NCBI RefSeq assembly: GCF_040096015.1
Contig: NZ_JBBMFO010000031.1
Coordinates: forward strand, 1 to 23,118
Reading direction: 5' to 3'
From: Peptoniphilus_A hominis
GTDB taxonomy: Bacteria; Bacillota; Clostridia; Tissierellales; Peptoniphilaceae
DNA: 23,118 bases
Shown here: positions 1-6,857 of the stretch, in pieces
How the letters are laid out: every line of letters starts with the position of its first letter
How positions within the stretch are numbered: the first letter of the stretch is position 1
Program-made: the position numbers and the translations under genes
Notes under the pieces: model-generated
Seen by the model: the letters and a program-made list of their open reading frames with translations, nothing else
The model's database searches: none
What the model was told of the DNA's origin: nothing

Positions 1-2319
1 ATATTTTTTATCAGCAAGTTCTTTGATGTATGCTTTTAATGAATCAACTGTTGGATTTTCAAGTCCCTTTAAGAAGTCTTCTGGGAAGTCAAAAGTATTT
101 ATTCCAAAGTTTCTAATTGATTCAAAGTCCAAATAGTTTTGGTTGTTGTCATCAAGCTTGTTGTAGAAGTCTATAGTCTTGTCGATTACATCATTTCTCA
201 TTGCAATAATGTCGTCTTTTAGGTTTTCTCCTTCAAGAACTCTTCTTCTTTCAGCGTAGATTACTTCTCTTTGTTTATTCATAACATCGTCATATTTTAG
301 GACATTCTTACGAATACTAAAGTTGTTGCCTTCTACTTTTCTTTGGGCTGATTCAATTAGTCTTGTCAAAATTTTTGCTTCAACTGGTTCGTCTTCTGGT
401 GAATCAATTTTTTCCATTGTTTCTTTAAATCTGTCGCCAGCGAAAAGTCTAATTAAATCGTCATCTGCTGATATATAAAATCTTGAGAAACCTGGGTCTC
501 CTTGACGGCCTGAACGACCACGCAATTGGTTGTCGATACGCCTTGACTCATGTCTTTCTGTACCGATTATTCTAAGTCCGCCTACTTTTTTAACTTCTTC
601 AGCTTCCTTGTCAGTTTCTTCTTTGAATTTTTTTACAAGAGCTTGATAATCTTCCCTTGCCTTTATTATTTCAGGGTCCTCTGTTTTAAAGTATGAATCT
701 GCATATTCAAGCATTTCATCTTCCATGCCTTGCTTTTTAAGTTCTTTCTTTGCAAGGTATTCTGGGTTACCACCAAGTACAATATCGGTACCACGACCAG
801 CCATGTTAGTGGCAATAGTTACTTGACCGAAACGACCAGCTTGGGCAACTATTTCAGATTCTTGTTCGTGCTTTTTGGCGTTCAAGACATTGTGCTTAAT
901 TCCTGCACGCTTCAAATATTTTGAAAGTGTTTCTGACTTGTCAATGGAAATTGTACCAACTAGGACTGGTTGTCCCTTTTCATGTGCTTCTTCAATTTCT
1001 CTTGTTACAGCCTTGAATTTTGCATCTTCATTGATGTAGATGTGGTCATTGTCGTCTTCTCTTATTACAGGTTTGTTTGTAGGGATTTCAACAACGTCAA
1101 TGTTATAGATGTCTCTAAATTCGCCCTCTTCTGTCATGGCAGTACCTGTCATACCAGAAAGCTTGTCGTACATTCTAAAGTAGTTTTGGAAAGTAATTGT
1201 TGCAAGAGTTTTTGATTCAGCTCTTACTTCTAGTCCTTCTTTAGCTTCAATAGCTTGGTGAAGACCTTCAGAATATCTTCTACCATACATCAAACGACCA
1301 GTAAATTCATCAACGATTATAATTTCGCCATCTTTAATAACATAGTCAATATCCTTGTGCATTGTACCAGCAGCCTTTAGGGCTTGATTAATGTGGTGAG
1401 ATAATTCCATATTTGATGCGTCTGATAAGTTTTCTATGCCAAAATATTTTTCAGCCTTTTCAATACCTTTATCAGTTAGTGTTGCTGTCTTGTCCTTTTC
1501 ATTTATTACATAGTCAACAGTTTCTTCTTCAAATTCTCTGTTAAATCTTTCAAGATCAATTTCATCTTGGCTCTTGATTCTGTGAGAAAGAGTATTTACA
1601 AAGTCTCTTGCCCTAACATATAGGTCAACAGATTCATCGCCTTGACCAGAAATAATAAGTGGAGTTCTCGCTTCATCAATTAAAATTGAGTCAACTTCGT
1701 CGACAATACAGAAGTGAAGTCCTCTTTGTACCATTTCTTCCTTGTAGATAACCATGTTATCTCTTAGGTAGTCAAAGCCAAATTCATTATTTGTTCCATA
1801 AGTGATGTCAGAATTGTAGGCAGCCTTTCTTTCATCTTGGTCCATGTCATGGATAATACATCCAACACTAAGTCCCAAGAATTCATAAACCTTGCCCATC
1901 CAGTCCCTATCACGGCTTGCCAAATAGTCATTGACTGTAACAATATGTGTGCCCTTGCCTTCAAGAGCATTTAAGTAAGCTGGAAGTGTAGCAACAAGTG
2001 TCTTACCTTCACCTGTTTTCATTTCAGCAATTCTACCTTGGTGAAGAATAATACCACCGATTACTTGAACTCTAAAGTGCTTCATGCCTAGCACTCTCCA
2101 TGCAGCTTCTCTTACAACAGCAAAAGCTTCTGGAAGTATATCGTCTGTAGTTTCACCATTATTAAGTCTATTCTTAAATTCTTCAGTTTTTTCTTTTAGT
2201 TCAGCATCTGAAAGCTTTTCCATTTCGCCTTCAAGACTCATAACTTTATTTACAAGGGGCTCGATTTTTTTTAGTTCCCTTTCACTGTAGGTACCAAAAA
2301 TCTTTTCCATTAAACCCAT
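1..2319 (-). CDS. secA: SecA preprotein translocase ATPase (C-terminus cut by window edge)
   Basis: SecA is the ATP-driven motor that pushes unfolded preproteins through the SecYEG channel at the inner face of the membrane. The reading frame is open for 773 codons, from an ATG at 2319 down to base 1, so the C-terminal part (end of the scaffold/wing region and any Zn-binding tail) lies outside the window. The N-terminus reads MGLMEKIFG, typical of SecA. Walker A GEGKT is at residues 103-107, with the preceding MKT; DEVD (Walker B) is at 207-210; the later motor motifs TNMAGRGTDI and QLRGRSGRQGDPG are also present. The start is supported by GGAGTGG just upstream and by a consensus promoter at 2405-2433. 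No frameshift was seen. It is transcribed divergently from guaA. Identification is near certain from these family motifs. Confidence 0.97.
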   Translation of the reverse strand, partial: MGLMEKIFGTYSERELKKIEPLVNKVMSLEGEMEKLSDAELKEKTEEFKNRLNNGETTDDILPEAFAVVREAAWRVLGMKHFRVQVIGGIILHQGRIAEMKTGEGKTLVATLPAYLNALEGKGTHIVTVNDYLASRDRDWMGKVYEFLGLSVGCIIHDMDQDERKAAYNSDITYGTNNEFGFDYLRDNMVIYKEEMVQRGLHFCIVDEVDSILIDEARTPLIISGQGDESVDLYVRARDFVNTLSHRIKSQDEIDLERFNREFEEETVDYVINEKDKTATLTDKGIEKAEKYFGIENLSDASNMELSHHINQALKAAGTMHKDIDYVIKDGEIIIVDEFTGRLMYGRRYSEGLHQAIEAKEGLEVRAESKTLATITFQNYFRMYDKLSGMTGTAMTEEGEFRDIYNIDVVEIPTNKPVIREDDNDHIYINEDAKFKAVTREIEEAHEKGQPVLVGTISIDKSETLSKYLKRAGIKHNVLNAKKHEQESEIVAQAGRFGQVTIATNMAGRGTDIVLGGNPEYLAKKELKKQGMEDEMLEYADSYFKTEDPEIIKAREDYQALVKKFKEETDKEAEEVKKVGGLRIIGTERHESRRIDNQLRGRSGRQGDPGFSRFYISADDDLIRLFAGDRFKETMEKIDSPEDEPVEAKILTRLIESAQRKVEGNNFSIRKNVLKYDDVMNKQREVIYAERRRVLEGENLKDDIIAMRNDVIDKTIDFYNKLDDNNQNYLDFESIRNFGINTFDFPEDFLKGLENPTVDSLKAYIKELADKKY

Positions 2320-2404
2320 TTTACCACTCCTTTTACCTGACGTTACATTCTATCATTAAATGGCATAATTTACAATAAAAACAAATTAATCTTTACCTCT
2401 ATAA

Positions 2405-2433
2405 ATTATATTGTTAGAAATATTTAATGTCAA
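2405..2433 (-). promoter_or_regulatory. secA promoter (sigma-A type)
   Basis: On the minus strand a perfect TTGACA (2428-2433) is followed after exactly 17 bases by a perfect TATAAT (2405-2410). It lies about 85 bases upstream of the secA start. Both hexamers and the spacer match the housekeeping consensus, so constitutive secA transcription is likely. Confidence 0.85.
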
Positions 2434-2461
2434 TATAATTAGCCTAAATACTTAATTTAAA

Positions 2462-2489
2462 TTGAATTTAAAGCTTACTTAGCTATACA
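2462..2489 (+). promoter_or_regulatory. possible guaA promoter
   Basis: TTGAAT (2462-2467) and TATACA (2484-2489) are separated by 16 bases on the plus strand upstream of guaA. Matches are partial, and another AT-rich candidate TATAAA occurs at 2505-2510. No purine riboswitch fold was recognised in the short leader. The guaA ribosome site GAGGAGG at 2525-2531 is strong. Confidence 0.35.
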
Positions 2490-2536
2490 AAATAAAAATT
2501 TTATTATAAAATGTATTTAATGACGAGGAGGTTAAT

Positions 2537-4057
2537 ATGATACTAGTAGTTGACTTTGGCGGCCAATACAATCAGTTAATAGCAAGACGAATAAGAGATC
2601 TTAATATTTACTGCGAAGTTGTACCCTATAACAAGGCATTAAAAGAATTAGAAAATAGAGATAATGTAGAAGGAATAATATTTACCGGTGGACCTAACTC
2701 AGTCTATGAAGAAAGTGCACCAAAAATCGAAAAAGAAATTTTCGACAAAAATATACCAATCCTTGGACTTTGCTACGGCATGCAAATCATGGCACACACT
2801 CTAGGTGGCGAGGTCGTAAACGCACCAAAGGAAAGAGAATTTGGAAAGACAGAAATAAAAACAGAAGCAGCAGAAATATTTAAAAACCTAAAAGAAAAAG
2901 AAACAGTTTGGATGAGTCATGTAGATAGAGTAGAAAAAGTGCCAGCAGGCTTTAAAGTAATAGCTCATAGCAAAAACTGCCCTGTAGCAGCCATGGCAAA
3001 TGAAGAGAAAAAACTTTACGCCCTACAATTTCATCCAGAAGTAAACCATTCAGTTCACGGCAAAGAAATGCTCGAAAACTTTGCAGTAAATATTTGCGGT
3101 GCAAAAAAAGACTGGACTATGGAAAATTATGCCAAGAAGGCAATAAAAGAAATAAGAGAAAAAGTTGGCGACGGAAAAGTTCTCCTTGCCCTATCAGGTG
3201 GCGTTGACTCATCAGTAACAGCAGCCCTCCTATCAAAAGCAGTTGGCGAAAACTTAACTTGCATCTTTGTAGACCATGGACTAATGAGAAAAAATGAAGG
3301 CGATGAAGTAGAAGAAGCCTTTAAAGATTCAGGCATGCACTTCATAAGAGTTGATGCAGAAAAAAGATTTTTAGAAAAACTATCTGGCGTGACAGACCCA
3401 GAAAGAAAGAGAAAAATAATTGGCGAAGAATTTATAAGAGTCTTTGAAGAAGAAGGACAAAAAATAAAAGCAGTGGACTTCTTGGCACAAGGAACAATTT
3501 ATCCTGACGTAATCGAATCAGGACTTGGCGACTCAGCAGTGATAAAATCCCACCACAATGTAGGCGGGCTACCTGATTTTGTAGACTTTAAAGAAATAAT
3601 AGAACCCCTTCGCATGTTATTTAAAGACGAAGTGCGTGACCTTGGACGAGAACTTGGCCTTGCAGACTATCTAGTAGATAGACAACCCTTCCCTGGACCA
3701 GGACTTGCCATAAGAGTAATGGGAGAAATTACAAAGGAAAAACTAGACATACTTCGTGACGCAGACAAAATCTTTAGAGACGAATTAGAAAAAGCAAAAC
3801 TAGAAGACATAAACCAATACTTTGCAGTCCTAACAAATAACAGAACAGTAGGCGTAATGGGCGACTTCAGAACTTATGACTATACCCTTGCCCTTCGTGC
3901 AGTGTCAACAACAGACTTCATGACAGCAGACTTCACACGGATCCCATGGGAAATCTTGGATAAAGTTTCCAATAGAATAGTAAACGAAGTAGATCACATA
4001 AATCGAATAGTATATGACATAACATCAAAACCGCCTGCTACTATTGAATGGGAATAA
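2537..4057 (+). CDS. guaA: GMP synthase (glutamine-hydrolysing)
   Basis: GuaA converts XMP to GMP using ATP and glutamine in cytosolic purine synthesis. The 506-residue protein has the usual length. The N-terminal class I glutamine amidotransferase has nucleophile Cys79 in GLCYGMQ and His166/Glu168 in HPEV. The ATP pyrophosphatase domain has the PP-loop SGGVDS at 220-225. The dimerisation domain ends in the conserved PPATIEWE. The ATG follows GAGGAGG. The last 16 bases of the gene, including the stop, are repeated exactly at 9520-9535, which marks an integration event at the 3' end. The insertion leaves the protein sequence intact because the repeat restores the terminal codons. Conserved guaA 3' ends are known targets of genomic islands. 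Function is certain from motifs. Confidence 0.98.
   Translation: MILVVDFGGQYNQLIARRIRDLNIYCEVVPYNKALKELENRDNVEGIIFTGGPNSVYEESAPKIEKEIFDKNIPILGLCYGMQIMAHTLGGEVVNAPKEREFGKTEIKTEAAEIFKNLKEKETVWMSHVDRVEKVPAGFKVIAHSKNCPVAAMANEEKKLYALQFHPEVNHSVHGKEMLENFAVNICGAKKDWTMENYAKKAIKEIREKVGDGKVLLALSGGVDSSVTAALLSKAVGENLTCIFVDHGLMRKNEGDEVEEAFKDSGMHFIRVDAEKRFLEKLSGVTDPERKRKIIGEEFIRVFEEEGQKIKAVDFLAQGTIYPDVIESGLGDSAVIKSHHNVGGLPDFVDFKEIIEPLRMLFKDEVRDLGRELGLADYLVDRQPFPGPGLAIRVMGEITKEKLDILRDADKIFRDELEKAKLEDINQYFAVLTNNRTVGVMGDFRTYDYTLALRAVSTTDFMTADFTRIPWEILDKVSNRIVNEVDHINRIVYDITSKPPATIEWE
4042..4057 (+). repeat. left attachment-site direct repeat (attL-like) in guaA 3' end
   Basis: The 16-base sequence TATTGAATGGGAATAA encodes the end of GuaA (IEWE plus stop). 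It occurs again in direct orientation at 9520-9535. Bases on either side of the two copies do not match, so the repeat is exactly bounded. This is the pattern left when a site-specific recombinase inserts an element into a gene end and regenerates the gene. Confidence 0.75.
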
Positions 4058-4196
4058 TCGCAAAATTTTCTAAAATGGCTTGATTACAAGCTATATAGAG
4101 AATAAAAAATGGCTACTGGTACTCAAATGGTACTGGAAGCTAAAAAGAATAAACTAAATAGTAGTTCCAAGTGTTTTACATGAGGACAAAAAATTA

Positions 4197-4226
4197 GATC
4201 ATAACTTAAGTGTTATGGTCTTTTTT
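4197..4226 (+). terminator. intrinsic terminator inside the island, after guaA
   Basis: GATCATAAC and GTTATGGTC form a 9-bp stem (one G-T pair) with a 6-base loop, followed by TTTTTT. It lies about 140 bases after the guaA stop and inside the island, so guaA transcripts now probably end on island-supplied DNA. Confidence 0.75.
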
Positions 4227-4250
4227 ATTTGATAGGTTATACACTTAAAA

Positions 4251-4303
4251 GCGACATTAAAATGTCGGTTTGAATTCTAGTATTGTCGCAAATATGATAT
4301 AAT
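4251..4303 (+). promoter_or_regulatory. extended -10 promoter with palindromic operator for the AlbA_2/wHTH gene
   Basis: A full TATAAT at 4298-4303 is preceded by TGA (4295-4297), making an extended -10; the -35 region (TTCTAG, 4275-4280, spacer 17) is weak. Upstream lies the inverted repeat CGACAT-TAAA-ATGTCG (4252-4267). A third related half-site, TGTCGC, is at 4284-4289, opposite GCGACA at 4251-4256. The 15 bases AATGTCGGTTTGAAT (4261-4275) are identical to the coding repeat of the downstream gene at 5437-5472. The arrangement suggests an operator; the binding protein is unknown, although the wHTH product of the gene itself is an obvious candidate. Confidence 0.6.
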
Positions 4304-4326
4304 AATTATATTAGAGGAGGACTGAA

Positions 4327-5658
4327 ATGAGCCAATATATCGAATCAGAAACAATTGAATTAAAAGAAAAATACACAGATACGATTACAAAGGAAATAGT
4401 ATCTTTCCTCAATGGTGCAGGAGGATCAATTATTATCGGAGTAAAAGATGATGGTGTCGTAGTTGGTGTTGACAAAGTTGATGAAATTCTTAGAAAAATA
4501 TCTGATATTATAACAACTAAAATAGAACCGAACCCACAAGACGAAATCAGTTCAGAACTAAAATTTGATGAAGGAAAAACTCTAATAGTAATTCATATAA
4601 ATAAAGGTCATCATCATATTTATTGTCAAAAAAAATATGGATTTTCTTCTACTGGTTGCACAATACGAATCGGAACAACCTGTAAAGAGATGACGCCTGA
4701 ACAGATAAAAATTCGATATGAGAAAAAATTTATAGATAATGAATACATGCTTAAGAAAAAATCAAATTCATCAGATTTATCGTTTAGGGAACTTAAGATA
4801 TATTATTCAGAAAAAAATTATCATTTGGAAAATAAATCTTTTGAAACGAATTTGAATCTAAGGAATGAATCCGGAGAATATAATTTATTGGCAGAACTAT
4901 TATCAGATAAAAATAATATTCCATTTATTTTTGTGAAATTCCAAGGGCAGAATAAAGCTTCTATATCTGAAAGAAGCGATTATGGTTATGGATGCATATT
5001 AACGACTTATGGAAAAATAAAAAACAGATTGCAGGCTGAAAATATATGTATTTCTGATACGACAGTAAGACCAAGAAAAGACACCTATTTATTTGATTTT
5101 GACTGTGTAAATGAGGCAATTTTAAATGCTTTAGTTCATAACGATTGGACAATCACTGAACCACAGATTTCAATGTTTAATGATAGACTCGATATATTAT
5201 CACATGGCGGACTTCCTAATGGAATGACAAAAGAACAATTTTTTGATGGAATAAGTAAGCCGAGAAACGCAACATTGATGAGGATATTTTTAAATATGGG
5301 ACTAACTGAACATACCGGACATGGAATTCCAACCATTGTAGAAAAATATGGGAAAGACATTTTTGAAATTGAAAGCAACTATATTAGATGCACTATTCCT
5401 TTTGAGCAGGAAGTAATTGAACAAATGGACAACAAGAATGTCGGTTTGAATGTCGGTTTGAATGTCGGTTTGAACAAGACTGAAAAGAGAGTGATAGAAC
5501 TTTTGATAGAAAATCCAAACTTAACATCAATTGAACTTTCAGAAAAAATAGGCGTAACAAAGAGAACTATCGAAAGAGCATTTAAATCTTTGCAAGAAAA
5601 GAATATGATTGAAAGAATTGGATCAAAGCGTGATGGAAATTGGATTGTAGTTAGGTGA
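4327..5658 (+). CDS. AlbA_2 / HATPase_c_4 / winged-helix protein (COG2865-type)
   Basis: This 443-residue protein has three parts. Residues 8-125 match the Schlafen-type AlbA_2 domain (EIVSFLNGAGGSIIIGV, then DDG). Residues 255-360 match the GHKL-like HATPase_c_4 domain, with N-box NEAILNALVHNDW at 262-274 and the GLPNGMT loop. Residues 384-443 form a winged helix (LTSIELSEKIGVTKRTIERAFKSL). The linker at 371-382 is NVGLNVGLNVGL, three exact 12-base DNA repeats (5437-5472). The start has GAGGAGG at 4314-4320. Such proteins are annotated as ATP-binding transcriptional regulators and often occur in defence islands; their biochemistry is poorly known. It is the first gene of the island, 265 bases before hamA. 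Its role as regulator or partner of the Hachiman pair is inference. Confidence 0.85.
   Translation: MSQYIESETIELKEKYTDTITKEIVSFLNGAGGSIIIGVKDDGVVVGVDKVDEILRKISDIITTKIEPNPQDEISSELKFDEGKTLIVIHINKGHHHIYCQKKYGFSSTGCTIRIGTTCKEMTPEQIKIRYEKKFIDNEYMLKKKSNSSDLSFRELKIYYSEKNYHLENKSFETNLNLRNESGEYNLLAELLSDKNNIPFIFVKFQGQNKASISERSDYGYGCILTTYGKIKNRLQAENICISDTTVRPRKDTYLFDFDCVNEAILNALVHNDWTITEPQISMFNDRLDILSHGGLPNGMTKEQFFDGISKPRNATLMRIFLNMGLTEHTGHGIPTIVEKYGKDIFEIESNYIRCTIPFEQEVIEQMDNKNVGLNVGLNVGLNKTEKRVIELLIENPNLTSIELSEKIGVTKRTIERAFKSLQEKNMIERIGSKRDGNWIVVR
5437..5472 (+). repeat. 3 x 12-base in-frame tandem repeat (NVGL)
   Basis: Three perfect copies of AATGTCGGTTTG run head to tail and encode NVGL three times, in the linker between the HATPase and winged-helix domains. 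A 12-base unit keeps the frame, so copy number can change by slippage without breaking the protein. A fourth copy of the same bases sits in the promoter at 4261-4272. Confidence 0.95.
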
Positions 5659-5701
5659 GAATGTGAATTTAGATATATAAAGATAGTACTATATACTCGC
5701 G

Positions 5702-5890
5702 ATGAAGAAACTATCAGATGAATGAATTTTAAATAATGGGAGCGCAGACTCTCTTAAGAAAATAATTCAAAATAAAGCCAAATACGAGTATCTGAATTAA
5801 GTGTTTGATAAATACCATAAAATACCCTTAGAACAGTATATTGGAATTATAGAATGATAAAAGAGACTATTTGAGAGCGTTAAAGTATAA
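5702..5890 (+). pseudogene. possible decayed small ORF upstream of hamA
   Basis: Starting at the ATG at 5702, one frame stays protein-like for about 62 codons but is broken by TGA at 5723, TAA at 5798, and TGA-TAA at 5855-5860. Between the stops it reads as normal polypeptide, for example SADSLKKIIQNKAKYEYLN and VFDKYHKIPLEQYIGIIE. At least the TAA at 5798 is one base from CAA. I do not recognise the family. It fills the 265-base gap between the wHTH gene and hamA. It may be a dead cargo gene or a chance frame in AT-rich DNA. No clear terminator or promoter was seen in this gap. Confidence 0.3.
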
Positions 5891-5923
5891 ATTTTTGTGA
5901 ACCTTTAAAGGAGGATTTTAATT

Positions 5924-6838
5924 TTGGAAGAAAAGGATATATTAAAAAGATTAATACAAAATGATTCTTTATTCAATATGATTGGCGTTGTCGTCCAACA
6001 GTATGATATTCTCCCAAATAACAAAGATCATATTGGCGCATATATAGAATATCAAGATATACAAGAGCTTAGAGATGGATTTGTTGAAGAATTATCAGAC
6101 ACAATTGTTGATTGGATTTATAGTTCGGAAAAATATGAAGAAATTAAGAAAAAACTTGTTAACAGTGGCAGGTCTGAAGCAGCAGCTTCCCAAAATATAG
6201 GCAGAAAAGCCAAAAATAAATTCAGAGCCAATAAAAATAGTGATAATGTTTTGATTCAGGGTCAAATGGGAGAATTATTACTTTATCATTTTATTCAAAA
6301 GTGCATGAAAGCAGTTCCTTTACTAAGAAAAATGAATATAGCTACATCTTCTGATCATGAAAGATTTGGTGCTGATGCAATACATTTTAAAATAGAAAAT
6401 GATAAGAATATAATTATATTGGGAGAAGCTAAAACATATACATCTAAATATAAATTTAATGAAGCTTTTTCTGATGCATTAGATAGCATATTGAAAACCT
6501 ATAAAGAGCATAGATCCGAGCTTGGATTGTATGTGCATGAAGATTTTTTAGATGCCGAAATGAATGAAGTTGCTGAGAAATACTTAAATAATACTTTGAA
6601 ACCTGTAGAAATTCAGCTTGTAAGTATAGTGACCTATAATGAATTATCCGAAATTAATAAAATCGATGAGAATACTATTAGAAATAATATAAAAAAAATA
6701 ATTGAAGATAGATATAGAAATTTTGACAAAAATAAGATTGATATGAGAAAAAATCCAATATTATCGAGAATCACTTACATAGTGTTTCCAGTTTGGGATC
6801 TAAAAGAATTAGCTGAAAAATTTCAGAAATTAATATAG
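5924..6838 (+). CDS. hamA: Hachiman antiphage protein HamA (DUF1837 nuclease)
   Basis: HamA is the effector nuclease of the Hachiman defence system, which works in a complex with the helicase HamB. The 304-residue protein has the DUF1837/HamA C-terminal core with a PD-(D/E)xK layout: Glu117 in GQMGELLLY, Asp151 in RFGADAIHF, and Glu168-x-Lys170 in LGEAKTY. The first 110 residues form a separate, mostly helical N-terminal region. The start is TTG, supported by AAAGGAGG nine bases upstream; no nearer in-frame ATG has such a site. hamB follows after 19 bases, so the two are co-transcribed. All expected catalytic residues are present, so the gene appears active. Published work on Hachiman describes DNA damage sensing by HamAB and unleashed DNA degradation. 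The assignment rests on motifs plus the helicase neighbour. Confidence 0.85.
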   Translation: MEEKDILKRLIQNDSLFNMIGVVVQQYDILPNNKDHIGAYIEYQDIQELRDGFVEELSDTIVDWIYSSEKYEEIKKKLVNSGRSEAAASQNIGRKAKNKFRANKNSDNVLIQGQMGELLLYHFIQKCMKAVPLLRKMNIATSSDHERFGADAIHFKIENDKNIIILGEAKTYTSKYKFNEAFSDALDSILKTYKEHRSELGLYVHEDFLDAEMNEVAEKYLNNTLKPVEIQLVSIVTYNELSEINKIDENTIRNNIKKIIEDRYRNFDKNKIDMRKNPILSRITYIVFPVWDLKELAEKFQKLI

Positions 6839-6857
6839 AGAAAGGAGGAACAAATTA

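Larger units (their letters stand above)
4058..4326. other. non-coding left end of the island
   Basis: This stretch holds no gene longer than about 25 codons. It contains a terminator (4197-4226) and the promoter and palindromes of the next gene (4251-4303). One frame at 4103-4141 reads KNGYWYSNGTGS before a stop. This resembles a single choline/glucan-binding surface repeat but is too short to call. I see no clear remnant of an integrase. Confidence 0.5.

Noticed and set aside
730..2290. Open plus-strand frames at 730-924, 970-1215 and 2084-2290
   Set aside because: They lie antisense to the well-supported secA frame, lack ribosome sites and do not look like known proteins.
2434..2536. Guanine/purine riboswitch before guaA
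   Set aside because: The conserved junction and loop sequences were not found, and the distance from any promoter to the ATG is too short.
5437..5472. CRISPR-like short repeat
   Set aside because: Units are contiguous 12-mers without spacers and in frame, inside a coding linker.
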